DNA of 64,000 nt from Flavobacterium sp. UMI-01 (GTDB lineage: Bacteria; Bacteroidota; Bacteroidia; Flavobacteriales; Flavobacteriaceae): assembly GCF_019656315.1 (NCBI RefSeq), contig NZ_BPLU01000067.1, positions 48,850 through 112,849 on the forward strand, given 5' to 3'. Made by a program: the position numbers and the translations under genes. The notes under the pieces were generated by a model, which saw nothing but the letters and a program-made list of their open reading frames with translations, made no database searches and was not told the origin of the DNA. Positions 1-7,190 of the stretch are shown here, in pieces (positions within the stretch are counted from its first letter, which is position 1; every line of letters starts with the position of its first letter).

Positions 1-456
1 CAAGTTTCCTTTTGCGTCTTTTTTCAAAAGGTTGAAAACCACATTTACTAAAGCGGCGGTGGCTTCGTCTTTGGCCAATGAACTAATGAAATTGTTCACT
101 TTTGCAATACCTTCGTTTACGGTGTCGTCCCAACCGTCATTGATGCGATAGCCTATTGTGATTTCGCCACCGTCAAAACTAAAGGTGTGTGATTGCTGTT
201 TTGCTTTCACCCCGTATAAATCTGCTTTTAGTTTTAGAATGTTTTCAAAGTATTGGAAAACCTCGGTTTTGGCATTCGAAAGCATTTCTGAGGCTATAGC
301 GAGTTTAAAAACGGCTTTAGCGGCTGATTGTTCGGCTAGCTCTTTATAAGCGGTTCTGTCAGCTTCTTTTTCGTTTTCCTGAGCTTTTGCAAATGCTTTT
401 AATTGCTCTGGTGTGAATCTTTTTAATTCTTCTGGGATTACTGATGTTGTAGTCAT
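1..456 (-). CDS. DUF3164 family phage protein (partial, C-terminus off window)
   Basis: The frame is open from the ATG at 456 to the first base of the window (152 codons), so the C-terminus lies outside. The protein starts MTTTSVIPEELKRFTPEQL and later has the stretch SFDGGEITIGYRINDGWDD. It resembles the DUF3164 proteins of Mu-like phages, whose function is unknown; this is recognition from memory, not a search. It is the last visible gene of the leftward early operon, 2 bases after the 80-aa gene. An early phage role is inferred from position. Confidence 0.72.
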   Translation of the reverse strand, partial: MTTTSVIPEELKRFTPEQLKAFAKAQENEKEADRTAYKELAEQSAAKAVFKLAIASEMLSNAKTEVFQYFENILKLKADLYGVKAKQQSHTFSFDGGEITIGYRINDGWDDTVNEGIAKVNNFISSLAKDEATAALVNVVFNLLKKDAKGNL

Positions 457-458
457 TA

Positions 459-701
459 TTATGCTTGTGTTAGGTTATACATTGACTTAAAAAAATGTTC
501 GGCATATTCCTGCCCTAATTTTGAAAACTGTTCCTCAGGAGTAGTTTTGTTTTTTTTAAACTCAGTAATGAAAGCAGTCATTTCTAAGCCGTCGATTTGA
601 GTAGTTAAAATAATTGCTTCCTCATTATCATCATTAGTTCCTATTCTTATTAAAACCTGATGATCTTGTACCTCTAGTATTTTGCAAAATTGGTTTGCCA
701 T
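459..701 (-). CDS. Hypothetical phage early protein, 80 aa
   Basis: This 80-residue acidic protein begins MANQFCKILEVQDHQVLIR. It has no signal peptide, membrane segment or motif I recognise. The alternating hydrophobic pattern in residues 5-35 suggests a small beta-rich fold. It sits 2 bases upstream of the DUF3164 gene and 11 bases downstream of the 99-aa gene, on the same strand as the transposase operon. That position makes it a real early phage gene. Its function is unknown. Confidence 0.6.
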   Translation of the reverse strand: MANQFCKILEVQDHQVLIRIGTNDDNEEAIILTTQIDGLEMTAFITEFKKNKTTPEEQFSKLGQEYAEHFFKSMYNLTQA

Positions 702-712
702 GATTATTGTTT

Positions 713-1012
713 TTAAATGTTTATAAAATCGTTTAGATTGTGTCCGCCCCAGTTGGTGGAATGAATTTTTTCGACCGTGAATTTTACTTTTGCCTCAATT
801 TGGGGCGGTATTGTATAGGTTCTCACTTCGTGGGGGAATATTTCACCTTTGCTGTGGGATATCTGAGACAACAAAGCCCCACGCTCTTGATTGATGCAAA
901 TGCGTTCCTCTAGTTTGAACACGTATATCTTACCGCTGCTTTGAATATCGGAGCAATAGGCTAAGACGTTGTGTAGGTCTTCTAAGCGTTGAACGATAGC
1001 TTCTTTAGTCAT
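713..1012 (-). CDS. Hypothetical phage early protein, 99 aa
   Basis: Ninety-nine residues starting MTKEAIVQRLEDLHNVLAY, a helix-like N-terminus followed by a mixed region with IHSTNWGGHNLNDF near the C-terminus. I recognise no family. The start codon lies inside the end of the 46-aa gene upstream (an ATGACTAA overlap), which indicates translational coupling within the early operon. Base composition is richer in G+C than the host genes to the right, as in the rest of the phage segment. Confidence 0.6.
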   Translation of the reverse strand: MTKEAIVQRLEDLHNVLAYCSDIQSSGKIYVFKLEERICINQERGALLSQISHSKGEIFPHEVRTYTIPPQIEAKVKFTVEKIHSTNWGGHNLNDFINI

Positions 1013-1145
1013 AGTCTTGGTATTCTAAGCGGGTTTGTAAATTCCTAATGTCCGTTTCAATTTCTATCCTGTTAGGGTGGTTTGGGGTTTCTTTTAAAGC
1101 GGTTTCCAGTTCAGTTATTCTCGCTTCGATATCGGTTTTTTTCAT
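1005..1145 (-). CDS. Small coiled-coil-like phage peptide, 46 aa
   Basis: A short gene running from the ATG at 1145 to the TAA at 1005-1007. The peptide starts MKKTDIEARITELETALKE and continues with NRIEIETDIRNLQTRLEYQ. The leucine/isoleucine spacing and many charged residues suggest a helical hairpin or coiled coil. Its stop overlaps the start of the 99-aa gene (ATGACTAA), and it fills what would otherwise be a hole in a tightly packed operon. Both facts support it being real. Its role is unknown; small helical early proteins are common in phages. Confidence 0.6.
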   Translation of the reverse strand: MKKTDIEARITELETALKETPNHPNRIEIETDIRNLQTRLEYQDYD

Positions 1146-1148
1146 GGG

Positions 1149-1550
1149 CTAGTTTTGGTTAAAAATTTTGAATTCGATTTTTTTTCCTGCAACCTTATTT
1201 CTTTGGGGTTTTAGCTCCCTTTTTTTAGCGTTTTGCAACAGGGCTAGTGGAAATCGCGACATTAACTTATAGATGCATCTGATGTAAAGCCAATCCTTTG
1301 AAATTCCTTTTACATCGGGATAGGTGGATAGGTATGTTTTGAATTCCACTTCTAATTTTGTGAGCTCAACCAGAAACCAATGGTTGACGGCTGAGTTTGC
1401 ACTTACTTTTTGAAACTCTCTGTCGTTTAGGGTAACGCTTTCGACCCAGTGAAACCAAAAAACCAATAGAAAGTCTTCTTGGCTGTCGGAGGTTCTAAAT
1501 TCTTTCATTAAATAATCTACTGATAACTCTTGTTTTGCTGTGTTGTTCAT
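1149..1550 (-). CDS. Hypothetical phage early protein, 133 aa
   Basis: A 133-residue protein starting MNNTAKQELSVDYLMKEF, rich in Trp/Phe/Tyr in its middle (LLVFWFHWVES) and strongly basic near the C-terminus (KKRELKPQRNKVAGKK). There is no clear membrane segment or named motif. The start overlaps the end of the 211-aa ATPase gene by 4 bases, so the two are probably translated together. The basic tail could bind nucleic acid, but that is only a guess. Confidence 0.6.
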   Translation of the reverse strand: MNNTAKQELSVDYLMKEFRTSDSQEDFLLVFWFHWVESVTLNDREFQKVSANSAVNHWFLVELTKLEVEFKTYLSTYPDVKGISKDWLYIRCIYKLMSRFPLALLQNAKKRELKPQRNKVAGKKIEFKIFNQN

Positions 1551-2182
1551 GATGCTGTGTTTTTAATTTCAGTTCCGTGATAGAGCATTGCGGTTTGCTC
1601 GTTGATTGTGATACTTCCCCCTGGACATCTGCCGCCGACAAATGCAGTTAAACCTTCGACCCTGAAATAAACGTTGCACAGCTTTTTTGCCAGTTTGGCC
1701 ATTGCCGTGGTTGGCTCGTTTTTTTCCATGTGCGCCATTATGATGAAAAGTGTATCCGGGTATAAGCGTTTTAGCTTTCTTAATACTGCCGTTTTAAGGT
1801 CGTCAACGTAAGCCGTGGCGTTATCTATTACCGTTATCCTTGCTGATTGTCTTTTGTCTAGCATATTGGTCAAGTCTTCTATTTCTATGTAATCGTAAAA
1901 CTTAATTTTGGTGTTCTTAAAATCAATTTTCGCCCTTGATAAATTTTGTTGGAACGTAAAACCTGTTCCCTCCTCAGCTGATATGTAATTCACATTTTCA
2001 AAATTGGTCAGGTACTCTGAAAGTAAAAGCGCTAGTGTGGTTTTTCCGTTCTTTTCGTTGCCGTATATTACCCAAATCCCGCCGCGTTCCTGTTCACCTA
2101 ATACCTTAGCCCAAATTCCGTCAAACTTGAATGTTTTAAACTTTTTATTAAGTAGCGTTTTTGCTGTAATTCCTCTCGCCAT
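1547..2182 (-). CDS. Phage P-loop ATPase (RecA/DnaB-like fold), 211 aa
   Basis: A P-loop protein with Walker A GNEKNGKT at residues 41-48, preceded by a hydrophobic strand (GGIWVIY), and a Walker B-like strand in RITVIDNA. The arrangement resembles the RecA/DnaB-type ATP-binding proteins carried by phages next to replication or transposition genes. It lies just downstream of the MuB-like ATPase (1-base gap), so it may help handle DNA during replicative transposition. The ATPase fold is seen directly; the precise role is inference. Confidence 0.72.
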   Translation of the reverse strand: MARGITAKTLLNKKFKTFKFDGIWAKVLGEQERGGIWVIYGNEKNGKTTLALLLSEYLTNFENVNYISAEEGTGFTFQQNLSRAKIDFKNTKIKFYDYIEIEDLTNMLDKRQSARITVIDNATAYVDDLKTAVLRKLKRLYPDTLFIIMAHMEKNEPTTAMAKLAKKLCNVYFRVEGLTAFVGGRCPGGSITINEQTAMLYHGTEIKNTAS

Positions 2183-2183
2183 A

Positions 2184-3062
2184 TTAAGCCCCCAATTTTA
2201 TAAGCGTTTCTAAATATCTTAGTGTACTTTCTTTGGCAAGGCATTTGTTGATTAGCGGTCTTATTTTCGCCTTATCGTTTACGTTAGCCGTTGCAACCGT
2301 ACCAATAAGGTCAGAATAGTATTTTTGTCTGTCTTCCTTTCCGTTTGGTACTAGCTTGATGAACTCGTCAGAGAATCGGCTAAATATTTCGGCGTATCCT
2401 ACTTTAGAGGCGCTCAATCCGCGGGTTATTTTCTTTCTTAAACCATCCGCGCCCATCATGTACCAGCCGCAAGCGCCGTCCGTTCCGTTCCAAATTCCTT
2501 TTAGTTCTAGAAAGGCGTCGTACTGTAAGTCGCCCGCTTCGTCTAAAATGATTAAAGGCTTTTCAAGTGTGGTGATGTAGTATTTTACATTCTCAAGGAT
2601 TTCGTTGTACTTGCCGTTATTATCAATTCCAATGGTGCGGGCAAGTAGCTTAATGAATTGCTGTTTTGATTTAGCTTGGGAACAATCAATGTAAAAGGTG
2701 TTTTTCATTTTACGGATAATGTGCTTCGTGCAAAATGTTTTACCAATTCCGCAGTCGTCTACAAGAACCATAGAGCGGCTTAACTCTTTGCAAAAACTTA
2801 AGTTGTCTTCAATCTCGGTGTAAACGGCGGTGCGTGCTACTTTCCAGTTATCCTCGTACACTTTTACTTGTAATAAACGGCCAAGGGAAATCCAAGCGGT
2901 GTCGCTTAAGAGTTTCTCTGTTTCACCCCCTTTTAATCTGCTGTAAATTGATTTATTAATGCCTAAACTTTTTGAGTATTCAACATCATTACCGCCGTAA
3001 TTGCTTCTATTTTCAATAATTGCCTGTCTTACTTTTTCTTTAAATTCTGCTGTTAAATTCAT
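2184..3062 (-). CDS. MuB-like transposition ATPase (AAA family)
   Basis: A 292-residue AAA ATPase with an N-terminal HTH-like region (about residues 28-46), Walker A DDCGIGKT at 102-109 and Walker B LIILDEAGD around 170-177. Phage Mu MuB (312 aa) has the same order of HTH then AAA domain; it coats target DNA, chooses the insertion site and stimulates the MuA transposase. The gene directly follows the transposase gene (10-base gap), as A-B in Mu. The rather weak Walker A context (DDCGIGKT) is typical of this family. Confidence 0.88.
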   Translation of the reverse strand: MNLTAEFKEKVRQAIIENRSNYGGNDVEYSKSLGINKSIYSRLKGGETEKLLSDTAWISLGRLLQVKVYEDNWKVARTAVYTEIEDNLSFCKELSRSMVLVDDCGIGKTFCTKHIIRKMKNTFYIDCSQAKSKQQFIKLLARTIGIDNNGKYNEILENVKYYITTLEKPLIILDEAGDLQYDAFLELKGIWNGTDGACGWYMMGADGLRKKITRGLSASKVGYAEIFSRFSDEFIKLVPNGKEDRQKYYSDLIGTVATANVNDKAKIRPLINKCLAKESTLRYLETLIKLGA

Positions 3063-3072
3063 TTCTTAGGTT

Positions 3073-5115
3073 TTAATAGTTAAAGTTGGCGCGCCATCCT
3101 GCCGACGCATTTTGATTGGGTTGGTATTTTAAATTGTTATCCTCCTCAGGCTCGTCTTCAAAAACTTCTACTGGCTCCTCACGGGCTTCGTATCGTTTTA
3201 GGTTTGGGATTCTGAAATTTGAGTTAACCGTTTTCGGCGTATTGTCAATAATTTGAATTTTCTCTATTCGGTTACGTTGACGTTTTTCAAAGGCGTCTAC
3301 TGATGCCACATAAGCGGCTTGTAGTTTTATTGCTTCGTTATCCGCGTCAGTTCTTTCAATTGTAGCCCTGTTGTATCGTGGCATTTCCATTATTTCGCAA
3401 ATCATTCTATTGTTTAGATACACTATTGCTTTTAACACGCTGCCGTCATTACCGTCAAGCCAATAAACGTCTAACTCTTTGCCCTCAATGGCTCTCATTT
3501 TTTGTATAAGAGCTTCGCCCGTTAAAATCATTCCCTCATCGGCTATGGCTCTCTTTTGCCCTTGAAGCCTTACATAACCCGCATTGCATGAGGTTGTTGT
3601 TTTGTACCCTATAACTGGTAAAATTGCTTCCCAGTTGGTCGGCTTAAGGTTAGGATGTTGGTTTTGTTCGAAATAATCCCAACGGCTCAACTCTTTGTTA
3701 TCGGGGTGTGGGCTGTTGTTCCATTTTTCCAGTTCTAAAAGCCTTTCGTTAACCAAAATATCAAAAGGAATTACCTCTTTTTTAGTGGCGTTTAATTGGT
3801 TTGCTTCTGATTTTGCGGTCGGTCTGGCTAGCCACCCGGCTGCGCTTTTTTCAACTTCATATCTAAGCTTACCGTTCATTCTTTCAATGTATTTTCCACG
3901 GGCATTGTTGGCCTCAATTTTTACCTCCTGAAACATTGCGCCTGGTCTTAATAATGTTTCTTTGAAGCTGCTATTTAATGAGCTTTCACACTCTAGCTCA
4001 TACGGTAGGCAAAATCCCCATTCGGTATAATTTCTAACCATTTGTCGGTAAAAATCAACGATGATTCCCTCTTTAGTTTTTCCGTAAACGAATGTGGTAA
4101 AACATTGAGAGGCTATATCAACCCCGAGATAAAACCAAACTCTATCGCCTTTGGCATTGTAAACAAATGGCGGCTGTCTGTCGTCAATGGAAATAATCGA
4201 ACCGGCAAGTGTAGGTAAATCCATTTGATGATGAGGCTTAAAGTTCCCCATGTACTGCTGACGGTCTCCGCTTCTTGCTTTGTGCGTTGCGATCTTGTTT
4301 TCCCACTTGTTTATGTAGCTTATAATTGTCGTGTTTGATAGGCTTTTGAATTCCTGCGGGTTGTAAAGCTCTCCGGAGTCTTCGTTGTAAACCTCTGCAT
4401 AACCATTTAAGAACGCGTCGTAATTTCTTGCTACTTCGGTCGGGGTTGGTTTATGTAATTGATTTTTAAATAAACCGTTTAAAATCATTTCCGTTTTGTC
4501 GTCCACTTTTCTGGCGTTGTTGACACGTCCGCCGTTAGGGTCTTTTATTAGCGGGTAATACAAATCTTCTTTACAGGCCTTTAAAAGCTTTTTAAACTGC
4601 TTTTCACTCGCGGGAAGGTTATGTGTTACCTCGTGCTTAATTTTTAGCGTATTGTTGAAATTTTCAACGTCTTTGACCACGGTGGCGGTTATTCCTCTAA
4701 GCGAGCCTTTTAATTTGATGCGCTCCTGTGTTCGGGCTTGCTCTAATTTTATAGCTGCTTTCATAACACTTGCGTTAATTATGTATCGCTCTTGTTCGTC
4801 GGCTTCCAGTTTGTTGCCTGCTCTTTTAAATCTTGAGTAATAGCGAACCGCGTCGGCGTCAAATTCAAAGAATGTTTCTAAAGGGTTGTCAACACGTCTA
4901 GGGTCTCCCAAAGCTTCCTGAATGTGTGGCTTAAGTGTGTCGAAATTGATAAGAAGCTTTCGACCATTGCCACCGCTTTGCAGGCGCTTTATTCCAAAGG
5001 GTTTGTCCTTGTACCGTTGGATTTCTTTTTGCAGGGAGCTTAAGGTTTTCCAGAAAACTGGAACAAGTTCCTCGAACTCTACTGCAATTTCATTATTTGA
5101 ATACTGATATGGCAT
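3073..5115 (-). CDS. MuA-like DDE transposase
   Basis: At 680 residues it is close to MuA (663). The N-terminal third should bind DNA, and the catalytic core runs from about 300 to 440. In the core SIISIDD gives the first catalytic Asp (D311), FYLGVDIASQ is the next strand, and ARGKYIERMNGKLRY gives the final Glu (E411). The position of the middle acid reads ELECESSLNSSF with no Asp, so a Glu may replace it. A beta-barrel-like region follows, and the acidic C-terminal tail (VFEDEPEEDN) could contact the ATPase. It catalyses strand transfer in replicative transposition. Together with the MuB-like gene and the divergent repressor it defines a Mu-like phage. Confidence 0.9.
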   Translation of the reverse strand: MPYQYSNNEIAVEFEELVPVFWKTLSSLQKEIQRYKDKPFGIKRLQSGGNGRKLLINFDTLKPHIQEALGDPRRVDNPLETFFEFDADAVRYYSRFKRAGNKLEADEQERYIINASVMKAAIKLEQARTQERIKLKGSLRGITATVVKDVENFNNTLKIKHEVTHNLPASEKQFKKLLKACKEDLYYPLIKDPNGGRVNNARKVDDKTEMILNGLFKNQLHKPTPTEVARNYDAFLNGYAEVYNEDSGELYNPQEFKSLSNTTIISYINKWENKIATHKARSGDRQQYMGNFKPHHQMDLPTLAGSIISIDDRQPPFVYNAKGDRVWFYLGVDIASQCFTTFVYGKTKEGIIVDFYRQMVRNYTEWGFCLPYELECESSLNSSFKETLLRPGAMFQEVKIEANNARGKYIERMNGKLRYEVEKSAAGWLARPTAKSEANQLNATKKEVIPFDILVNERLLELEKWNNSPHPDNKELSRWDYFEQNQHPNLKPTNWEAILPVIGYKTTTSCNAGYVRLQGQKRAIADEGMILTGEALIQKMRAIEGKELDVYWLDGNDGSVLKAIVYLNNRMICEIMEMPRYNRATIERTDADNEAIKLQAAYVASVDAFEKRQRNRIEKIQIIDNTPKTVNSNFRIPNLKRYEAREEPVEVFEDEPEEDNNLKYQPNQNASAGWRANFNY

Positions 5116-5117
5116 AA

Positions 5118-5348
5118 CTATTTTTCTAGTGTTTTGTCTATAAGCCTTTGAACTTTTCCCTCGTTGTCTTGTTCATTAGCCTTAAGCATAATCTTGTAAT
5201 CCTTTTTGATAGAGTCGGGAGTTACTCCCTGTTTGTTTCCGCATATACATTGGCGGATATAGTATTTTGTAACACCATATTTTTGAAACAATGCCTCTAA
5301 AATGTCAGAATCGTAGGAATTATAAATTTTTGTCTTACTTTTGTTCAT
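5118..5348 (-). CDS. Small HTH-like phage early protein (Ner position)
   Basis: This 76-residue basic protein is the first gene of the leftward operon. The segment around residues 18-50 (FQKYGVTKYYIRQ, then GVTPDSIKKDY) looks helix-turn-helix-like. Phage Mu has the small DNA-binding regulator Ner at exactly this spot, between the repressor and the transposase. I see no sequence match to Ner itself, so equivalence is positional only. It starts at 5348, facing the repressor across a 92-base operator region. Confidence 0.6.
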   Translation of the reverse strand: MNKSKTKIYNSYDSDILEALFQKYGVTKYYIRQCICGNKQGVTPDSIKKDYKIMLKANEQDNEGKVQRLIDKTLEK

Positions 5349-5440
5349 GGCTTTGCTTGTTTTAAATATTGAAACAAATATATAAACTTGTTTAGAATAA
5401 ACAATAAGGAATTATAAACTTTTTTATAATTATTTTTTAT
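5349..5440. promoter_or_regulatory. Divergent phage operator region
   Basis: This AT-rich gap lies between the leftward early operon and the rightward repressor. It holds TTGTTTA-gaa-TAAACAA at 5388-5404, a second TTGTTT/AAACAA pair at 5357-5377 (centres about 29 bases apart, roughly three helical turns), and the 9-mer TATAAACTT at 5381-5389 and 5413-5421. The same 9-mer recurs as an inverted pair beyond the repressor gene (6318-6338). Dyads at such spacing suit a dimeric HTH repressor. Which protein binds which motif is inferred. Confidence 0.6.
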
Positions 5441-6157
5441 ATGACTGAATTACAGAGAATTAAGATTTCAATTAAAACATTGATAGGCTTAGGTGTAGGT
5501 AAGAACCAGGAGGATATTGGTAAGCAATTAGGTTACTCAAATAAGTCCTCATTTTCGCAGGTACTGAACGGAAACGTGGGCTTACCCTCTGATTTTGTTG
5601 ACCGTTTATGTAAATTAGACGACCGCTTAAGTAAGGCTTGGATAAAAAAAGGTGACGGCGACATCTTGCTGAATCAGTCAAACCAATCTAAAAAAGTTTA
5701 TAATAGTGATCAATCAAGCGCCGAAACAACCCTAAACGAGAATATAGATAGTGATTGTATTAAAGAAAAAGGTTTACCACTCATTCCGGTCGAAGCAATG
5801 GCAGGGTTTGGGGCGGGAGAAGTACAAGTTATGGAATACGAAACGCAACGGTTTATAGTACCCACTTTTAAAGGGTCTGATTATTTAATAAGCGTTAGAG
5901 GTAGCTCAATGTACCCAAAATACAATAGCGGGGATATTGTGGCGTGCAAGCATTTAGCTATTGATACATTTTTTCAATGGAATAAAGTTTATGTCTTGGA
6001 TACTGAGCAGGGCGTTTTAATTAAACGTGTATGTAAGTCGGACAATGAAGAGTTTGTAACAATTGTTAGCGATAATAAAAGCTACGAACCTTTCGAGCTT
6101 CACAGGTCTAAAATACGCTCAATAGCGATAGTGACAGGAGTAATAAGACTCGAATAG
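5441..6157 (+). CDS. Phage repressor, HTH plus S24 (LexA-like) peptidase
   Basis: A 238-residue protein. The N-terminal HTH covers about residues 20-50 (KNQEDIGKQLGYSNKSSFSQ), and the C-terminal S24 domain covers about 112-235. The catalytic Ser is expected in RGSSMYP (S156) and the Lys in GVLIKRV (K195). Ala-Gly pairs at 121-122 and 125-126 are possible self-cleavage sites. Such repressors hold lysogeny and are inactivated by RecA-stimulated self-cleavage after DNA damage, so induction by DNA damage is predicted, unlike the classical Mu c repressor. It is divergent from the transposase operon, as c is in Mu. Confidence 0.88.
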   Translation: MTELQRIKISIKTLIGLGVGKNQEDIGKQLGYSNKSSFSQVLNGNVGLPSDFVDRLCKLDDRLSKAWIKKGDGDILLNQSNQSKKVYNSDQSSAETTLNENIDSDCIKEKGLPLIPVEAMAGFGAGEVQVMEYETQRFIVPTFKGSDYLISVRGSSMYPKYNSGDIVACKHLAIDTFFQWNKVYVLDTEQGVLIKRVCKSDNEEFVTIVSDNKSYEPFELHRSKIRSIAIVTGVIRLE

Positions 6158-6317
6158 TAGTTTTTTTTTCAATCCTTTATCGGTGTTTAACATGTAATTT
6201 ATTGATAATCAATAATATTTACATGTATTTTGTTGTTTTTATTTTGCTATTAAGTGCTTTGAGTTTTTTATTTTTACACAAAAAGCAACGTTTTATCATA
6301 ATTTCACTAACATAAAC

Positions 6318-6338
6318 AAGTTTATATTTTATAAACTT
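6318..6338. repeat. Inverted repeat sharing the operator 9-mer
   Basis: A perfect 9-base inverted repeat, AAGTTTATA then three T then TATAAACTT. The right arm is identical to two 9-mers in the repressor/transposase intergenic region. In Mu, MuA binds both the ends and an internal operator element, so a shared site here would suit a transposase or repressor binding site. Confidence 0.55.
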
Positions 6339-6370
6339 TGTCCATGCAAATGTCCACGCAACTGTCCATC
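6339..6370 (+). repeat. Three 12-base tandem units (TGTCCAYGCAA)
   Basis: TGTCCATGCAA, TGTCCACGCAA and the shortened TGTCCATC start at 6339, 6351 and 6363, an exact 12-base period. They directly abut the 6318-6338 inverted repeat. A reading frame through them (MQMSTQLSIL) stops after 26 codons, so coding is unlikely. They may be protein-binding iterons at the phage end. Confidence 0.5.
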
Positions 6371-6426
6371 CTAACCATAAATTCAAAATTTCTCTATTTT
6401 ATTTTAATAGAGTATCCGCAATAAAA

Positions 6427-6448
6427 AAAGCCTCATATATGAGGCTTT
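6427..6448. terminator. Palindromic terminator-like hairpin
   Basis: A perfect 22-base palindrome (AAAGCCTCATA and its complement) flanked by an A-run on the left and TTTAATTT on the right. It could stop transcription from the repressor side, and the A-run would serve as a T-run on the other strand. Confidence 0.6.
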
Positions 6449-6601
6449 AATTTGGCTTTAAATAAGCTTTAAACGTCAATTAAATAGAGGTTTTAGGTAT
6501 ATTTGCACCTCTTAGTTATACCAATTGATTTAAAGCGGTAGAAGTAACCTTAATCGGTAGTAGCTAAATGGTGGTAAACATACAAAAAATAGAAGTTTTG
6601 T

Positions 6602-6661
6602 TTTTTTTGAGTTTTCGACCATTTTTTACGTGAAGTATTGATTTTTTTGGACTTTTCGACC
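6602..6661 (+). repeat. Direct repeat ending TTTTCGACC
   Basis: Two copies of a T-run, G, two or three bases, then TTTTCGACC occur at 6602-6620 and 6642-6661, each followed by a further T-run. Their spacing of about 40 bases and position near the expected phage terminus make them candidates for transposase end-binding sites. They could instead belong to the upstream region of the next host gene. Confidence 0.45.
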
Positions 6662-6749
6662 TTTTTTATATTTAATATACTTAGAAATATTGTTTAACGG
6701 CCTATATATTATTATTTTTTATTTTTATTCCACATAAAAAATAATAACT

Positions 6750-7190
6750 ATGAAAAAATTTATCTTACTTGCTTTCGCTTTCCACTCTTTCTTACTTTCC
6801 GCACAAGAATATGAGTACAAACTAGTTACTTGCGTTGAATCGATTGTACCTAGCGGCTTGGGACGTTCTAGAATGATTGATGTTCAAGACAAACGAAATT
6901 TTAAAGATTTCACCTCAGGACATAATGAAGGGCGCAACAAAAGTGATCGTTCAGATATTAGAGTCGAAAACTTTGAAGAAACTAAACTTTTAAATTTTTA
7001 CAATCTTGGCGGTATTCGATTTGAAAATATTGCTGCAAATGACGCCCTTATCAGCTCAAAAATAAACACTTTGGCTACGGAAGGTTGGGAATTTATGCAA
7101 GTAGTAAGTGGCGTAGAAAGTGATGCTGGTACCAATGACGGACAAGGAATCTACATCACCCGAATCATTTTTAAAAGGAAAAAACAATAA
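6750..7190 (+). CDS. Secreted DUF4177-like protein
   Basis: This 146-residue protein has a signal peptide (MKKFILLAFAFHSFLLSAQ, cut after Ala-Gln or close by). The mature part starts with EYEYKLVTCVES and later has KINTLATEGWEFMQVVSG. That YxYK...LN..A.EGWE layout is like DUF4177 proteins, whose function is unknown. It probably works in the periplasm or outside the cell. It is the first host gene beyond the presumed phage end and has no co-directional partner. Confidence 0.72.
   Translation: MKKFILLAFAFHSFLLSAQEYEYKLVTCVESIVPSGLGRSRMIDVQDKRNFKDFTSGHNEGRNKSDRSDIRVENFEETKLLNFYNLGGIRFENIAANDALISSKINTLATEGWEFMQVVSGVESDAGTNDGQGIYITRIIFKRKKQ

Larger units (their letters stand above)
6158..6749. 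other. Gap expected to contain the prophage left end
   Basis: There is no convincing gene in these 592 bases. Mu gene order puts the phage terminus just beyond the repressor. The gap contains: the inverted pair AAGTTTATA-ttt-TATAAACTT (6318-6338); three copies of TGTCCAYGCAA-like sequence at 12-base spacing (6339, 6351, 6363); a perfect palindrome (6427-6448); a TATATTTG promoter-like box with no gene after it (6498-6505); and a repeat ending TTTTCGACC (6602-6620, 6642-6661). I cannot fix the exact end, because the other end and its target duplication are outside the window. Confidence 0.5.

Noticed and set aside
1..5348. Tn7-like element (TnsB/TnsC-type transposase plus ATPase)
   Set aside because: A DDE transposase with an AAA ATPase fits Tn7 relatives too, but the divergent S24 repressor, the small first gene and the DUF3164 gene are Mu-phage features, and no TnsA, TniQ or CRISPR component is present.
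6498..6560. Promoter-like TATATTTG followed by sequence that could be a tRNA remnant
   Set aside because: No cloverleaf can be drawn; acceptor and T arms are missing. It may be an orphan host promoter cut off by the phage, but nothing supports a gene.
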